Assembly (NCBI GenBank): GCA_039090855.1
Contig: CM076991.1
Location: 73,535,349 to 73,599,348, forward strand
Direction of reading: 5' to 3'
From: Macrothele yani
Taxonomy: Eukaryota > Arthropoda > Arachnida > Araneae > Macrothelidae
DNA: 64,000 bases
A model generated the notes under the pieces. It had not been told where the DNA came from. It searched no databases and saw only the letters and a program-made list of their open reading frames with translations. Positions 43,585-55,032 of the stretch are shown piece after piece. Each line of letters starts with the position of its first letter. The stretch's first letter is position 1. Both the position numbers and the translations under genes were made by a program.

Positions 43585-45161
43585 ATTATCATATCATCAT
43601 CATCATCATCATCATCATCATTGTCAACCATTATCAATCCACTGCTGGACGAAGGTCTCCCCAAGTTTCCTCCACAACGGTCTGTCTTGTGCCCGTCTCC
43701 TCCATGTCACTCCCGCATATTTTCGAATTTCATCCACCCATCTCCCATGTGGTCTTCTTCTGGGTCTTTTCCTGTCCCTTGGAATCCAATCTAAAATTTC
43801 GGCTGCCCATCGATGGTCTGTCCTTCTGGCAGTATGTCCAGCCCATTGCCATTTCAGGGATTTAACTCTGATCATGATGTCTTCCACTCTCGTCATTTTT
43901 CGGATCCACGAGTTCCTCTTCTTATCTCTCCTGGTTATACCAAGCATGCACCTCTCCATGCTACTTTGAGTTGTCTGCAGCCTTTGTATGTCTCTTTTAG
44001 TTAAGGTCCACGTCTCTGCACCATACGTAAGCACTGGAAGGATGCATTGATCAAACACTTTTCTTTTAAGACATAATGGCATATTGCTCTTGAAAATTAT
44101 GCTGTTTCATCCAAAAGCTCTCCAGACAAGTTTTGTACGCCGATTAATTTCTTCATCAATGTGACCCTCACTTGATATCTGCTGTCCAAGATAAACGTAC
44201 GTGTCTGTTATCTCCAGTTTTTCTCCATCAATCAATAAATCTTCATTTCTTGTAAAAGCATTGAACATCACTTTTGTCTTCTGAAAGTTCATTTTTAATC
44301 CCACTTCTTTACTCTTGTCAGCAAGTTCCTGGATCATACTCTGCAGCTCTGGTGGGGTAGTTGCAAAAATGACTACATCATCAGCAAAACGAAGGTGGGT
44401 TAGATAATCTCCATTAATCTTTATCCCCTTGTTTCCCCAGTTCAGTGATTGAAAGACATTTTCAAATGTGGCATTACAGAGCTTTGGAGATATGGTGTCA
44501 CCTTGTCTCACTCCCTTTCCAATTTTTTATGTATGTTGTATTTTCAAACAGCCGAATCTCTGCACTTGCATTTTCATAGATGTTATTAATAATATTAATG
44601 TATGCATCTTCAATACCGCAGGATTTCAGAGCCATTGTAACTGCTTATGGTTTCACCGAATCAAAGGCTTTTTCATAATCGATAAAAGCCATGCACAATG
44701 GAAGTTCATATTCCCTCGCTCTTTCAATTAGTTCTCTCAGTACGTGGATATGATCTGTTGAGCTGTAGCCACTCCTGAATCCAGCTTGTTCTCTCGGTTG
44801 AGCCATGTCCAGTGTTACCTTCAAGCGGTGTGAAAGAACTTTAGTGAAGATTTTATAAACCACTGAGAGGAGGCTGATAGGTCTGTAGTTCCTGAGATCA
44901 TCAATGTCACCTTTTTTATGTAGCAGGATCATTGTAGCGTTGTTCCAATCCTCAGGAATCTTCCCTTCATTAAGGCATCCAGTGAAAATTTGAGCGAGTA
45001 CTGTTTCGATTTCTCCACTTGCTTCTTGTAGTATGTCTACAGTAATTCCATCTTCTCCTGGAGCTTTTCCCCGCTTCATGTTCTTGATTGCATGTATAAC
45101 TTCTGCTGGGAGGACTGGAAGAACTCTGGTACTGGTACCTTTCATGATGTCTGGAGTACAT

Positions 45162-45328
45162 TGCAACGTACCTGCCAGAAGGACGCACACGACATAAAGG
45201 CAGATAGGAATCAGAATAAAACGTCCGCGTAGCTCAATTGGTAGAGTGACTTATTCGGGAATGAGGGGATCCGGGTTCGAATCCTGGAGTGGACAGAAAT
45301 GACGGAGAAATTTACTTCGTTATAACAT
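45162..45328 (+). mobile_element. 167-bp insertion with tRNA-like core inside RTE copy 2
   Basis: Copies 1 and 3 lack this segment: their sequence runs directly from GATACATG to CACTCCAGAC (element strand). ACAT occurs on both sides (45158-45161 and 45325-45328) and may be a short target duplication. The ends TGCAACG and CGTTATA are weakly inverted. It may be a small tRNA-derived SINE or other short element. Confidence 0.5.
45223..45294 (+). tRNA. tRNA-like sequence (pseudo-tRNA or SINE core)
   Basis: An A box (TAGCTCAATTGG) and a perfect B box (GGTTCGAATCC) are present. The acceptor halves GTCCGCG and AGTGGAC pair at six of seven positions, the D stem GCTC/GAGT mostly pairs, and the T arm CCGGG/CCTGG pairs fully. 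The anticodon arm does not fold with a normal 7-nt loop, so a working tRNA is doubtful. It sits in the middle of the 167-bp insertion. Confidence 0.45.
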
Positions 45329-46999
45329 GTATCATCCCTTTCATATAATTTGGAGTAGAAATCTTTCACTCTTGTCAAAATTTCGCCTCTATTTCTTGTT
45401 ACAGAACCATCTTCTTTTCTCAGTGCCATAATATGTTTTCCTCTATTACTGAAATGTCCCTTTGCTATCTTTAGGCTTTCGCTGTTTTCAATTGCTTTCC
45501 TCACTAGCTCACAGTTGAATTTCCTTACATCTTCAGTGATACTTTTTCGTACTGCCTTGCATAGCTCTATATATTCCACTTTGGAAGTCACATCTTCTTT
45601 AGTTGTCCTCATCTCTCTTCTTTCTTGCATCAACATTTTGGTTTTTTCTGATAATTTGTTTACATGCAACTTGTTCTTAGACCCAGCTAATTTGTTGCTG
45701 TTTCCATAAGAGCTTTGGTTACTTTTCTGTTAACTTCAGAAATATCCACTTCTTCCGATGTTACGCCTTCTAAAGCAGAGAATCTGTTCTTCAGTTCCAA
45801 CTTGAAAGTATTATGGTGTTTTTTAAGGTTGGTTATGTCAATACATTTTGTTTGTTTTATGAGCTTGCCACGTTCGAGTTTAGTGTTGAGGTGCATCTTA
45901 CATCTCACCAATCTATGGTCACTACCTGTGTTGAACTTGTTCAGCACCCTGCAGTCTTGGATGACGAATTTTTTGTTACACATAATAAAATCAATTTCAC
46001 TTGTCGTCCCACATGGATGTCTCCATGTCCATTTCCTGTGTGGCTTTTTCTTGAAAAGGGAGTTCAAGATGGAAAATCTTTCTGCCTCTGCAAACTCAAC
46101 GAGAGTATTTCCACGCTGGTTTCTGTTGCCGTGACCGAATTTACCTACTGAAGTTTCATTCTGTTGCCGTTGCCCTATTTTTGCATTGAAATCTCCCATA
46201 ATTATCTTCAAGTGTTGCTTACCTTTATTATTTAGATGACGAATTTCCTCATAAAATTCTTCAATTTCTTCTTCAGGATGACTTGTGGTGGGTGCATAAG
46301 TTTGAATAATCTGAGCCTGGTATCTTCTCGAGAGTTGGATAACGAGTCCTGCAGCTCTGTCAGAGGAACTTTCAACTTCTACAACTTTATCCTTCAGTTT
46401 CTTGTTTATTATAAATCCAACACCACTAGTTCTGCCAGTATCTGTCCCCCGATAGTAGAAGAGATGTCCACTTTTCAGTTCAATGAGATCTTTTCCTTTT
46501 CTCCTTACCTCACTTAGCCCGACGACGTCCCACTTGATCTTTTGTAGTTCCACTTCCAATTCAAGAAGCCTTGAATCAGAAGATAGGGAGCGTCCATTAT
46601 ACGTAGCCAAGGTCAGCATCAGATGGCAACCTAGTCCAATCCTCCGGGGATTCTTAGCACCCTCTGCCTTCATGTCGCACTGGCCGCTGCCTTGGCCAGG
46701 TACATTCTAGCTGCCGGACACTGAGGGCCAAGATTTAAGTTGTAGAGTCATTTTGGAGGTGTTTGGTCATAACTCACCACGCAGGCCAAGCGGGTTGGTG
46801 AGTGTGGGATAGCATTTCCTCTGATCCCGATGGTATAGTTATACCGCTATTGGCGGTCGTCAGAGCCCCTTTAGTGGGAACAGGATGCACCACGAGAAGG
46901 TGGGGTTGACATTTGTCAAGAAGAGGCTGTGATGTTACATCCCATTATCATATATATATACACTGCTGGCCACCCAAAATGCAACACCAAGAAGGACAC

Positions 47000-48094
47000 G
47001 AGCAAGATAGGAAAGCCAGATTTACTGGACACATAACAACAGACACAAAGATGAAACGGTTGAGCTTACAGGCCCGTGCGACTTGCGCAACACGCAGACA
47101 TCAATAGTTCGTGTGGCCCCCATGGCTGGCAATAACGACCGCTACACTCCGCGGTATCGAACGAAAGAGGCTTTGGATGTGGCTTGGGGTATGTCGGTTT
47201 AGGCTGCTTCCACACGTTGCCACTGCTGGCCGGGACACTCAGTTGACGATCAGCAAGCAGACGTGTTCGATGGGCGACATATCAGGAAAACAGGCAGGAC
47301 AATGGCGGTAGTGACACCTGGTGGGCCGTGAAGAATCGTTGCACGATGCGTGCCACTTGCGGGCGCGCATTGTTCTGTTGAAACGTGGCAGCTGGCAGGT
47401 CCTGCAGGCAAGGGAGGATTACAGGCTCCAAAACGTCGGAGATGTAGCGGTGGCTGTTGAGTGTACCGGCGATGCGTACCAGAGGGAAGCTGGTGTGATA
47501 TCCAATTTCGCCCCAAACCATAACGCCAGGCGACGGACCGGTATGGCGGTGCATAATGCAGGCGTCATGCAGTCTCTCGCCGCGGTGCCGCCACACGCGG
47601 ATCCGACCATCACGTGTTGCTGGCAGAAGCGGGATTCATCGGAGAAAACAATGTCGTGAAATTCCGTAGTCCAAATGCGGCGTTCAACGGCCCACTGCCA
47701 CCGCACTCGCCGGTGGTGTAACGTCAATGGTAATCGGAGCAATGGGCGCTGTGCGACATGTCCCCGCTCCTTGCAGGCGACGTCGAACGGTACGTGCTGA
47801 CACAGGTTGTTGCGCAGCACATCCTAATTCCTGCGCTAACGTTCGTGATGTGGCGGTGAGAGCCGTCAATGCCCGTCGCACACCGTGCCGGTCCTCTCGT
47901 TTGGTGGTGTACCGCGGCTGCGGCAATCACTCACGTCGGTCCGTCCGTCCCTCCTGCACCCACCGAATCCATACTCGCCTCACACGGGCGTTGATGTGTC
48001 GGTACGATAAACCGCAGTCGCGATAAGCCACTATTCGTCCTCTGTCGAACTCCGAAACGTGCTGCAATGACTGTGGTATTCTGCGACGAGGCAT
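47000..48094 (-). pseudogene. Tc1-D transposase (broken)
   Basis: It starts near 48094 with MPRRRIPQSLQHVSEFDRGR, then LSYRHINARVRRVWIRWVQEG (helix-turn-helix), where about ten residues present in Tc1-B are missing. The catalytic region has LHHRRVRWQWAVERR, IVFSDESRFCQQH (first Asp), then in another frame MWRHRGERLHDAC, SPGVMVWGEIGYH and FQQNNARPQVAR, where the usual DN is NN: the second catalytic Asp is replaced. It is inactive. Confidence 0.8.
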
Positions 48095-48220
48095 CAGAAA
48101 GCTTCCACACCCACAGGCCCGGCAGCACAAACACTTCCATTACTTACGCCTCGCCTTCTTCTCATAGTGCTTCTCGGTGGCGTGCCGGGCTCACATGATT
48201 TGCATATGCCGCGCAATGCT

Positions 48221-48271
48221 AATCGTTTGCATGTCCTCTCGCGGGCAACGCATGAGGACATGCAAACGATT
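48221..48271. repeat. 18-bp perfect inverted repeat within Tc1-D
   Basis: Arms at 48221-48238 and 48254-48271 (AATCGTTTGCATGTCCTC and its complement) with a 15-nt loop. Tc1-B has only the left arm at the same place, so the right arm is a secondary foldback insertion. Confidence 0.85.
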
Positions 48272-48342
48272 GAAATGCTGCGAATTTCAGGCCAATCGGA
48301 TGCTTCCTTCTTGGTATTGCATTTTGGGTTGCCAGCAGTGTA

Positions 48343-48525
48343 TATGATAATGTATTTAAATTAATAATATATTTAGTGTTTATATTAACATAATTAATAA
48401 TTTATGTGTTTGTGTGTGTGTGGGAGGGGAGGGGGCGATCTAGATTGGACCGCGCGCGCCGATTAGTCGAATCCAGTCCAACCCTGCATCAGAGGTACCG
48501 GTGCGTGAATATTCAACATAAAGGA
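48343..48525. other. Short AT-rich and GT-rich spacer
   Basis: AT-rich sequence, a (GT)n run near 48409-48422 and a GCGCGCGCC patch. No gene. Confidence 0.4.
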
Positions 48526-48581
48526 GAGGGGAGGCCATAAATCGGGGATTTCTGTAGTTTTGACTTTCACCTGCGGTTTTT
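48526..48581 (+). repeat. 55-bp direct repeat, left copy (partner 49921-49975)
   Basis: GGGGAGGCCATAAATCGGGG followed by ATTTCTGTAGTTTTGACTTT recurs at 49921-49975 in the same orientation with few changes. The two copies flank the second hAT relic. The right copy interrupts the border segment of the satellite array. Confidence 0.8.
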
Positions 48582-48649
48582 CAAGAATAAATAAAAAACA
48601 ACGGTATTTTTGAAAATTTGGGGGCTGCAGTTTCCTGCCAATATTTTGC

Positions 48650-49840
48650 TTGATGGGCACGAGCAGACGCGTAATAGGGCGCCTCTGCTCCTGACCTTGT
48701 TTTCTCCTTCTGGTAGTTCAATAATGCGTATAAGACATTTTAGTTGTTCAGCATGATCACTGGTACAGCATGTCCTTGGTACAGTCTAGGTGCACTGAGT
48801 AATATTTTTATTTCTTCTTTGAATTCCATGTATGATATCATGTTTCACTCCATTCTAGGAAATGATCATCTGTTTCTTATTTTTAATCCGTGTTTTATGT
48901 TTTTTGTAATCATTTCTATTAAATCTGGAAATTTTTTGTTGTTTTCTGTAAAAATTGTGTTGTTACTATCACAAAAGTCTTCATTTGCTCAGGTAAATAT
49001 TCGGCACATAATGTTATTCTTTTAAGAATATCACGCCAATTTCTACTTCGGTATTTGCATGGCTTTGTTACATATTATGTATCGATTGTTTGATGCTTAT
49101 TCAGCCTTCGTTCGTCTCAGTTCTAGTAATTGCAAACGTGCTTTTTTGTGCGCAAGTATGTTTCACGTTCTTCTATTCAGCGTATGTGTTTCTAATGGCA
49201 GACCCCCTTATTGGACGAAGCTTATCTTGATGACGGATTTCGAAACATGTAATGGTAGTAACAAAATACTCTGTCTTTAGACTCAGAATATAAAAGCCAG
49301 TTTCTACAGTTTCTTTCACCATTTGAAGGAATCGTGTTGAAAAATGAATTACTGAATTTTCTGTCATATTCATTTATTGGAAAATTGTAATCATTAATTT
49401 GAACTGGATTACGTTTCGCTAGAAATGTTCTCACGCTGTTGAAAGGATGTGAATTTTGCCCGTTTCGTCCACTTTTCCGACTTCATGATTATAAATTTCA
49501 TTATCTTATATATGTAGGTAGGCCAAGGCTGAGTTTGTTGCTTCAGAGATGTAAATTTGATACGAATAACTAACTTTTTCATTTTCATCTGTCATTAAAT
49601 CTTCATTTGTTAACGAACACGAAATTGCAAGGATTTCATCTGAGTTATTCAATACGATGAGAATCAGCTTCATTTTCTTCTTTGTGACCAGTAAATAATT
49701 AAGTTCTCATTAACTGTAGAGATTAGTTCATGCTCAACAGGATTCTCTTCGCTTTTATTGTTTCCAGCTTTAAAAAATTTAAGGTGACATCTTCTTTGCA
49801 CTTCTATTTTTTTCAACTTTTCATCTTTTTTTCTGAGCAC
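48650..49840 (-). pseudogene. Second hAT (ZMYM1-like) transposase relic
   Basis: On the minus strand, 49434-49222 has PVQINDYNFPINEYDRKF and NWLLYSESKDRVFCYYHYMF, which matches the TTF-type zinc-finger region of ZMYM1-like hAT proteins in layout. Downstream pieces in other frames (DERRLNKHQTIDT near 49090, YRSRNWRDILKRI near 49040, FTENNKKFPDLIEMITK near 48900) follow the family order. Upstream, 49840-49670 is a Lys-rich N-terminal piece. It is strongly decayed and more diverged than the relic at 2686-15550. Confidence 0.6.
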
Positions 49841-49854
49841 CACTTCCGTATTTT

Positions 49855-51950
49855 TAGCACGTCTTTTGTAAAAAAGATCGTGCATATGTTACTGGCTTGT
49901 TCGTCCGTCCGTCTGGGGTAGGGGGAGGCCATAAATAGGGGATTTCTGTAGTTTCGACTTTTACCTGCGGTTTTTCCTCGGCAACTATTGAAAAGTTCTT
50001 CTTGCATTGGAAGTTCGAAATTTGAGAATGATGATCATTGTATTCCGTTTTTTTTTTTTTTTTTTTTTACGATGCACAATTTTGCCGCTAAAGGGGGTAA
50101 ATGCAGATGATATCAATTTCAAAATACATTTTATTCCATATATTTTTTCTAAATATTCGATTGAAAAAATTATTTTACTTTTCGATTCCATTTATATCAA
50201 AGACTATTTTAGGTACAGCCACTTTTTCAAGTAATGCATAGATTTTCCGCTAGGGGTCGTAAAAGTAAATTGCGTTTTCCCCAAGATCTCTGCTCCTAAA
50301 ACTCCGCTTTGAAAAATTCTCGCACCTGACCTGATATAGCTCCTGATGAGAAATGTTTTCCATATAATTTCTAACTTTTAGTAAAAAATGGTTTGGCTAT
50401 CAGGGGCATAAGTGTTAATTTCTGCTTTTGATGTATTTGCAGAAAAATCTGAGCTTCTAAAAGCTCGATTGAAAAAATTCTGTCGTGGACCGATACCGCT
50501 CATGTCGATAAACCTCTTCGGAATATCTACTTAAAATAATGCATGGTTTCTCCACCAGGGGGTCATAGACGTGTATCTTATTTTTGCCAATATCTATGCT
50601 TCTAAGAGTCCGATTTAAAAAGTTCGTTTTTTGTTGGATAGCGTTTCCGGTGTGAAATGTATAATTTCAAAATTTTCGAGTAATGCATAGACTTTCCGCT
50701 AGAGGGCGTAATGGCAAATAGCATTTCTCCCAATATCTCTTCTTCTAAAACTCTGATTAGAAACATTCTTTCTGCACCGGATACAGCTCTTGATGGGGAA
50801 ACATTTCCGGCGCAATTTCTAATTTTTGGTAAAGAACTGTATGTCCACAGGGTTTATTTCTGCTTTTGATGTATTTGCAGCTCCCGAAAACTCGATTAAA
50901 AAAATTCTGAACTCCTGAATACTCGATTAATTTTTTTTTTTTCGTGAGTTGTTACCGCTCACCTCGGAAAACTTTTTGCGGATGCTTTCTTCTTAACATA
51001 ATGCATAGTTTTTCTGCCAGGGGGCGTAGATGTATGTTATTTTTATCGATATCTCTGCTTTTAAGAGTCCTACTTGAAAAATTATTTCTTTGTTGAAGAG
51101 CGTTTTCGGTGAGAAATGTTTGTCATATAATTTCAAATTTTTCTTAAAGCACAAGTTTGCCACCAGAGGGCGTAAGATCAAATTTCCGTTAACAGCAATA
51201 TCTGCAGGATTAAAAATACGATTGAAAATCTTTTTCGTTCAGACATACTAATTATGAAAATTCTGTGTATGCATTTTCTTTCCCAAATAACGCACAATTT
51301 GGCCGCTAGGTAGCGCAAATGATTAAACTGTTTTCCTAAATGTCTCTCCTGCAACATGTGTGATTTAAAAATTCTTTCAACACCGCATGCCATTTACCTT
51401 GTAGAACACTTTAGGTCAGTATACGAGGAGTTTTATAGTTCACAGTTCTGTCGTTAGGTGGTGTTTGTGTACTTCAGTTTGCAGCTGTATCTTGCTTCTA
51501 AAAACACTATTGAGAAAATTCTTTTTTACCGTATTCCATTAGCTACAACAGAGTTCTTAAGCATTATCCTTTTTAAAAAATGCACAGATTTCCCGCTAGG
51601 GGCGTAAAGGTCAAAACCTTTTTCTCGCTATCTCTGCTTCCGAGAGCCGTATTTAAAAAGTTATTTTTCCTTAACATAGCTTTTTCCATGAAGAATATTT
51701 TCCGTCTATTTTAAACTTTTCCATTATGTAAAATACTTCCTCTAGAAGGCATAGAGTTGCATCATGTTTTCCTTTTACATGTATATTCCTTCTTCTAACT
51801 GTTCGATTTGAAAACCACTTTGTCCCTGATATGTGACATGAGAAACTTTTTGTGCGCCATTTATTCATTTTCGTAACATACTTTTTAGCCGCTGGTGGAA
51901 TTAAGTACAGGTTTCTCTTTCTGGATGTTTTATCGATTGTAGAAACCCCG
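49855..51950 (+). repeat. Satellite-like array of ~150-bp units (right array)
   Basis: Boxes of the type CCGCTAGGGGGCGTAAA or GCCAGGGGGCGTAGA recur near 50088, 50249, 50398, 50558, 50698, 50845, 51018, 51163, 51308, 51455, 51592, 51738 and 51885, a spacing of about 137-173 bp. The array begins with the same border segment as the left array (TTTTTAGCACGTCTTTTGTA, then CGTCCGTCCGTC), here split by the 55-bp repeat at 49921-49975. It is in reverse complement to 1-1110. Monomers are quite diverged, so the array is old. Confidence 0.8.
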
Positions 51951-52828
51951 TTGTTTGTTTTCCTAACCGGTTCCATTGATTTTAAATAACTATGATGAAT
52001 TTAATTCGCGTCGGAAAGGATTCAAAAGACGTGCTCATCACAACCGAAAATTCAGTGTCATCTTTCTTGTTTATTTTTATCTCCACCTAGTCTTATACTC
52101 ACTCTCAGTTATCTAACTAACGGATTAAAAAACAAAAATTCCAGTGCATTCAAAATATATTTTTAAATATTATTATCGTATTGACAGTGCAAATAAACCA
52201 GAGAATGGAATACTGATACTGTTTTTGCATTTCGCTGTGACCCCTTTTTTTGAAACCGCAGATACAATAACTCTACCTTTCTCAAAAATAAAATAATAAT
52301 CACTTTGAATTAAATATATAAAATACATCAAAATTATAATTTAAGAAAAGGAAATCAAGGGGAATTTACGCTTCAATTATTCATAGAAACTTATAACAAT
52401 ATTTTCATACTAAAAATTGCACTACACCTTGTTTTTTGCAGTATTGTTTTTACGACAGTTTGAACACACACAAACACCAAATGTATAAAAAGTACATCCG
52501 GGGATCCGGGGCTATCGGAATCCGGAAGTATGGCATCTAATCCAGGACAATTGGCTGGCTTAATTTAGGTGTATTCAGACTTTTCCATATCCCGTACAAT
52601 ATATCCAATACAAATAAAGTAACATTCGCTTAATTGTGGAGGCCGTTCCTAATTATTTTGTCTTATTTTCAATATTTCGCTTTTATCATAATAACTTTTT
52701 GTGACTGTAATGATCCTCTAAAGAACAGAGTCCTCTGAGATGGTGGGACCGGGGTAGGTGCCCGCCTTGTCTGGGTCTAAGGGCGGTCATGTTTACTCAG
52801 TATATCATTCAGCGAGTAAGTATTGGGG
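51951..52828. other. AT-rich non-coding stretch
   Basis: No gene or recognisable repeat. A GATCCGGGGCTATCGGAATCC patch near 52502 stands out only by its GC content. Confidence 0.4.
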
Positions 52829-54015
52829 GCATCGGAAAGTAATGTCGTTTTCTTAGGGGCTAAGTTTGGGGAGCAGTTGTGAGGTGTTTATGTGCGTTCA
52901 ACGTAAAGTAAGTGTACGTACAAGTGAATAAACTATTCGCCTTTAACTTATGTAGGTGATTTTTTCTTCCATATTTTCAGAACAAAACGAGTGACATAAA
53001 ACCCGACAGAGCCATGTTCTTCATTGTAAGCTCTATAAATTTCACAAAGGGAACAATGCAACCGCGGCCGCGAGTTCCAGCGTTGGTTCGCCAATTCCTG
53101 TGGGGCAATTTTGACCTCTCTGATGCTGCTCGTGCAGGAAGGCCCATGGAGCTGGACAATGATATGCTGCGTACAGCCGTTGAGGCAGATCCTCGTCGAA
53201 CCATTGATGAATTATCCTAACATTTTAATGCATCATGATCTACTGTTCAAGAGCACCTGCAACAGATAGGGAAGGTCTACAGACAAGAGTTTCCATCTGC
53301 AACTTTTCGCTCAGGCCACAGGAAAAGGATAAAGGATCCATTTTTTCATCGAATCGCCACTGGAGATGAAAACTCGGCTCTCTACGCGAACAACAAACGC
53401 AAAAACCAGTGGCTTTCTCTAGGTCAGACAACAGTTCCTACGCCAAAACCAGGCCTACACCCCAAAATGGTTTTGATTTGTGTTTGGTGGACTACCGCTG
53501 GCATAGCTCACTTTGAGCTCTTGGGACCCGAACAGACCGCAACCGCAGACTTCTATTGTCGACAACTGGACCGCTTGAAACAAGCTCTTACTGGAAAACA
53601 TTCAGCACTGGTCAACAGAGAAGGTGTTATCCTCCAGCATGACAACGCGATACCTCACACGGCGAGACGGACTCAGCAGACGATCAGAGATTTTGGCTGG
53701 GAAGTTCTGCCCCATCCCCCTTATTCCCCTGACATTGCACCATCTCATTACCACAGTATTGATGATACCTTTCAGATCTCTGCAGCAATTTCTTAATGGG
53801 AAGAGATTCCATAGTATTGATGATGTCAAAACGGGACTCTCGAACTTCTTTGCATCACAGCCAACGTCTTTTTATGAAGACGGCATTGAAAGTTTGATTT
53901 CACGATGGGCAAGTGTGATCGATAATGATGGCGATTATATAACTGATTAAGAAATTAATTTCTTCTGTTACAAACAGCGTTTCTCTTTTTTCCAAAGACG
54001 ACATTATCCTTAAAA
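52829..54015 (+). mobile_element. mariner element 1 (decayed)
   Basis: The transposase region is flanked by imperfect inverted ends: GGAAAGTAATGTCGTTTTCT near 52835 and AAAGACGACATTATCCTT near 53995. Exact ends and the TA duplication are unclear, so limits are approximate. Confidence 0.65.
53014..53950 (+). pseudogene. mariner 1 transposase (broken)
   Basis: Segments in order are LWGNFDLSDAARAGRPMELD and RRTIDELS (N-terminal DNA-binding part, followed by stops), HLQQIGKVYRQEF, IATGDENSALYANNKRKNQW (first Asp), GLHPKMVLICVWWTTAGIAH, GVILQHDNAIPHTA (second Asp) and LPHPPYSPDIAPSHYH (third Asp, the DD34D signature of mariner). The C-terminal part is in another frame from about 53790 (FLNGKRFHSIDDVKTGLS). 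Frameshifts and in-frame stops near 53218 and 53236 inactivate it. Confidence 0.85.
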
Positions 54016-54332
54016 CTTGAGTAATGATTTCTGGTATGTTGGAAAGCTTATCGTAATCAATGCATTGCGTGATTTTACTAACCTGTTACTTTAAACTCCT
54101 CTCTAACTTGTTTCATGCTAGAATTATACGTTTTTTGCCACGTTGATAACTTTTGAAATCCAGCACAGGGTTTCAGCACATATCTTTTTGCAAAATAACG
54201 TGCGTATAGCAGCGCCATTCTGCCCATCTGTCTGTAGACACCGCATCTTTGTGCACCTATTCGACCGATTTGAGAAATTCCTTCTGTATTAGGAAACCTG
54301 AAACTGTGAGAACGATTATACTTGCCTTGCTA
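54016..54332. other. Non-coding spacer
   Basis: No gene seen. Plain sequence between mariner 1 and the microsatellite. Confidence 0.4.
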
Positions 54333-54766
54333 CTAAAGAGAGAGAGAGAGGAGGGGATAGGGATAGATACGTAGATAGATAGAGAGAAGGGGTTGAGGGA
54401 GAGAGAGAGAGAGGGGGAGAGATAAAGAAAAAGAAAGAAAGGGACAGATAGAGAGATGGGGATAGGGATAGATAGGTAGATAGTTAGTGAGAAGAGGGTG
54501 AGAGAGAGAGAGAGAGAGAGGGGGAGAGAGAGAGAGGGGGAGAGAGAGAGAGGGAGATAGAGAGAAAGAAAGAAAGGGACAGATAGAGAGAGAGGGAGAG
54601 AGAAGGGAGAGATAGAGAGAGATAGGGAGAGAGGATAGAGAGAGGGGTGAGATAGAGATAGGGAGAGAGGATAGAGAGAGGGGTGAGATAGAGAGAGGGA
54701 GAGAGAGAGAGAGGGAGGTAGAGATAGAGAGAGGGTGAGATAGAGAGAAGGGAGAGAGAGTAAGAA
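54333..54766. repeat. GA/GATA-rich microsatellite
   Basis: About 430 bp of imperfect (GA)n with GATA, GGGA and AAAG interruptions, with a longer period visible (GATAGGGAGAGAGGATAGAG repeats near 54625-54690). Open frames of Leu/Ser on the minus strand are artefacts. Confidence 0.95.
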
Positions 54767-54861
54767 GCAATAGAATTAAAAATATATTTTATTTCATTCA
54801 TAGTTTCTACGAATCCGATTGAAATCGTCCTGTTTTCATTCGTTCCCCTTTTAGCACGAAG

Positions 54862-55022
54862 TTTTTTTTTTTGTGTGATTGGAGGTTTAACGACCAGCAT
54901 GAGTAACTCAGTGGGCTCTAAGAGAGTCAGCACCGTAAGACTAATACAACATTTATGCCTTACCGGGATTCGAACATTTTTGCACAAATTGTCATGCTAG
55001 CAAGACGATACTATGGTTCCAC
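54862..55022 (-). mobile_element. tRNA-derived SINE, copy 1
   Basis: On the minus strand a B-box-like GTTCGAATCCC is followed by a body and the 3' tail GAGTTACTCATGCTGGTCGT, then TTAAAC and an A-run. Flanks TAGCACGAAG (54852-54861) and TAGCACCAAG (55023-55032) form a 10-bp target duplication with one mismatch. The tail matches copies 2 and 3. Confidence 0.75.
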
Positions 55023-55032
55023 TAGCACCAAG

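Larger units (their letters stand above)
43624..46673 (-). pseudogene. RTE endonuclease/reverse transcriptase, copy 2 (broken)
   Basis: The endonuclease at 46673-45687 starts MKAEGAKNPRR and shows NGRSLSS, LSEVRRKGKD, TYAPTTSHPEEE, MGDFNAKIG and GSDHRLV, the AP-endonuclease motifs with the catalytic Asn, Glu, Asp and His positions. A one-base loss near 45690 shifts frame to 45669-45211. The 167-bp insert then breaks it. RT pieces at 45190-44645 and 44511-44107 show AFIDYEKAFDSV and RFADDVVIFA. The C-terminal part at 44082-43624 ends WIDNG. The endonuclease nicks the target and the RT copies the RNA there. This copy cannot make a full protein. Confidence 0.9.
43595..46943 (-). mobile_element. 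RTE-clade LINE copy 2 (near full length)
   Basis: The 10-mer ATTATCATAT flanks it at 43585-43594 and 46944-46953. On the minus strand it begins GGGATGTAACATCACAGCC, has a 5' UTR of about 270 bp, the endonuclease-RT reading frame (in pieces), and ends in (ATG)n/(CAT)n immediately after the stop. It carries a 167-bp insertion with a tRNA-like core at 45162-45328. Confidence 0.9.
46961..48340 (-). mobile_element. Tc1-like element Tc1-D
   Basis: The left end CACTGCTGGCCACCCAAAAT and the right end (ATTTTGGGTTGCCAGCAGTG) are inverted repeats flanked by TA (46959-46960, 48341-48342). Length 1380 bp. It lies 7 bp beyond the target duplication of RTE copy 2, in an AT-repeat. It is closely related to Tc1-B. 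Confidence 0.9.

Noticed and set aside
54333..54987. 145- and 167-codon Leu/Ser-rich frames
   Set aside because: Translation of the GA-rich microsatellite; low complexity in every frame.
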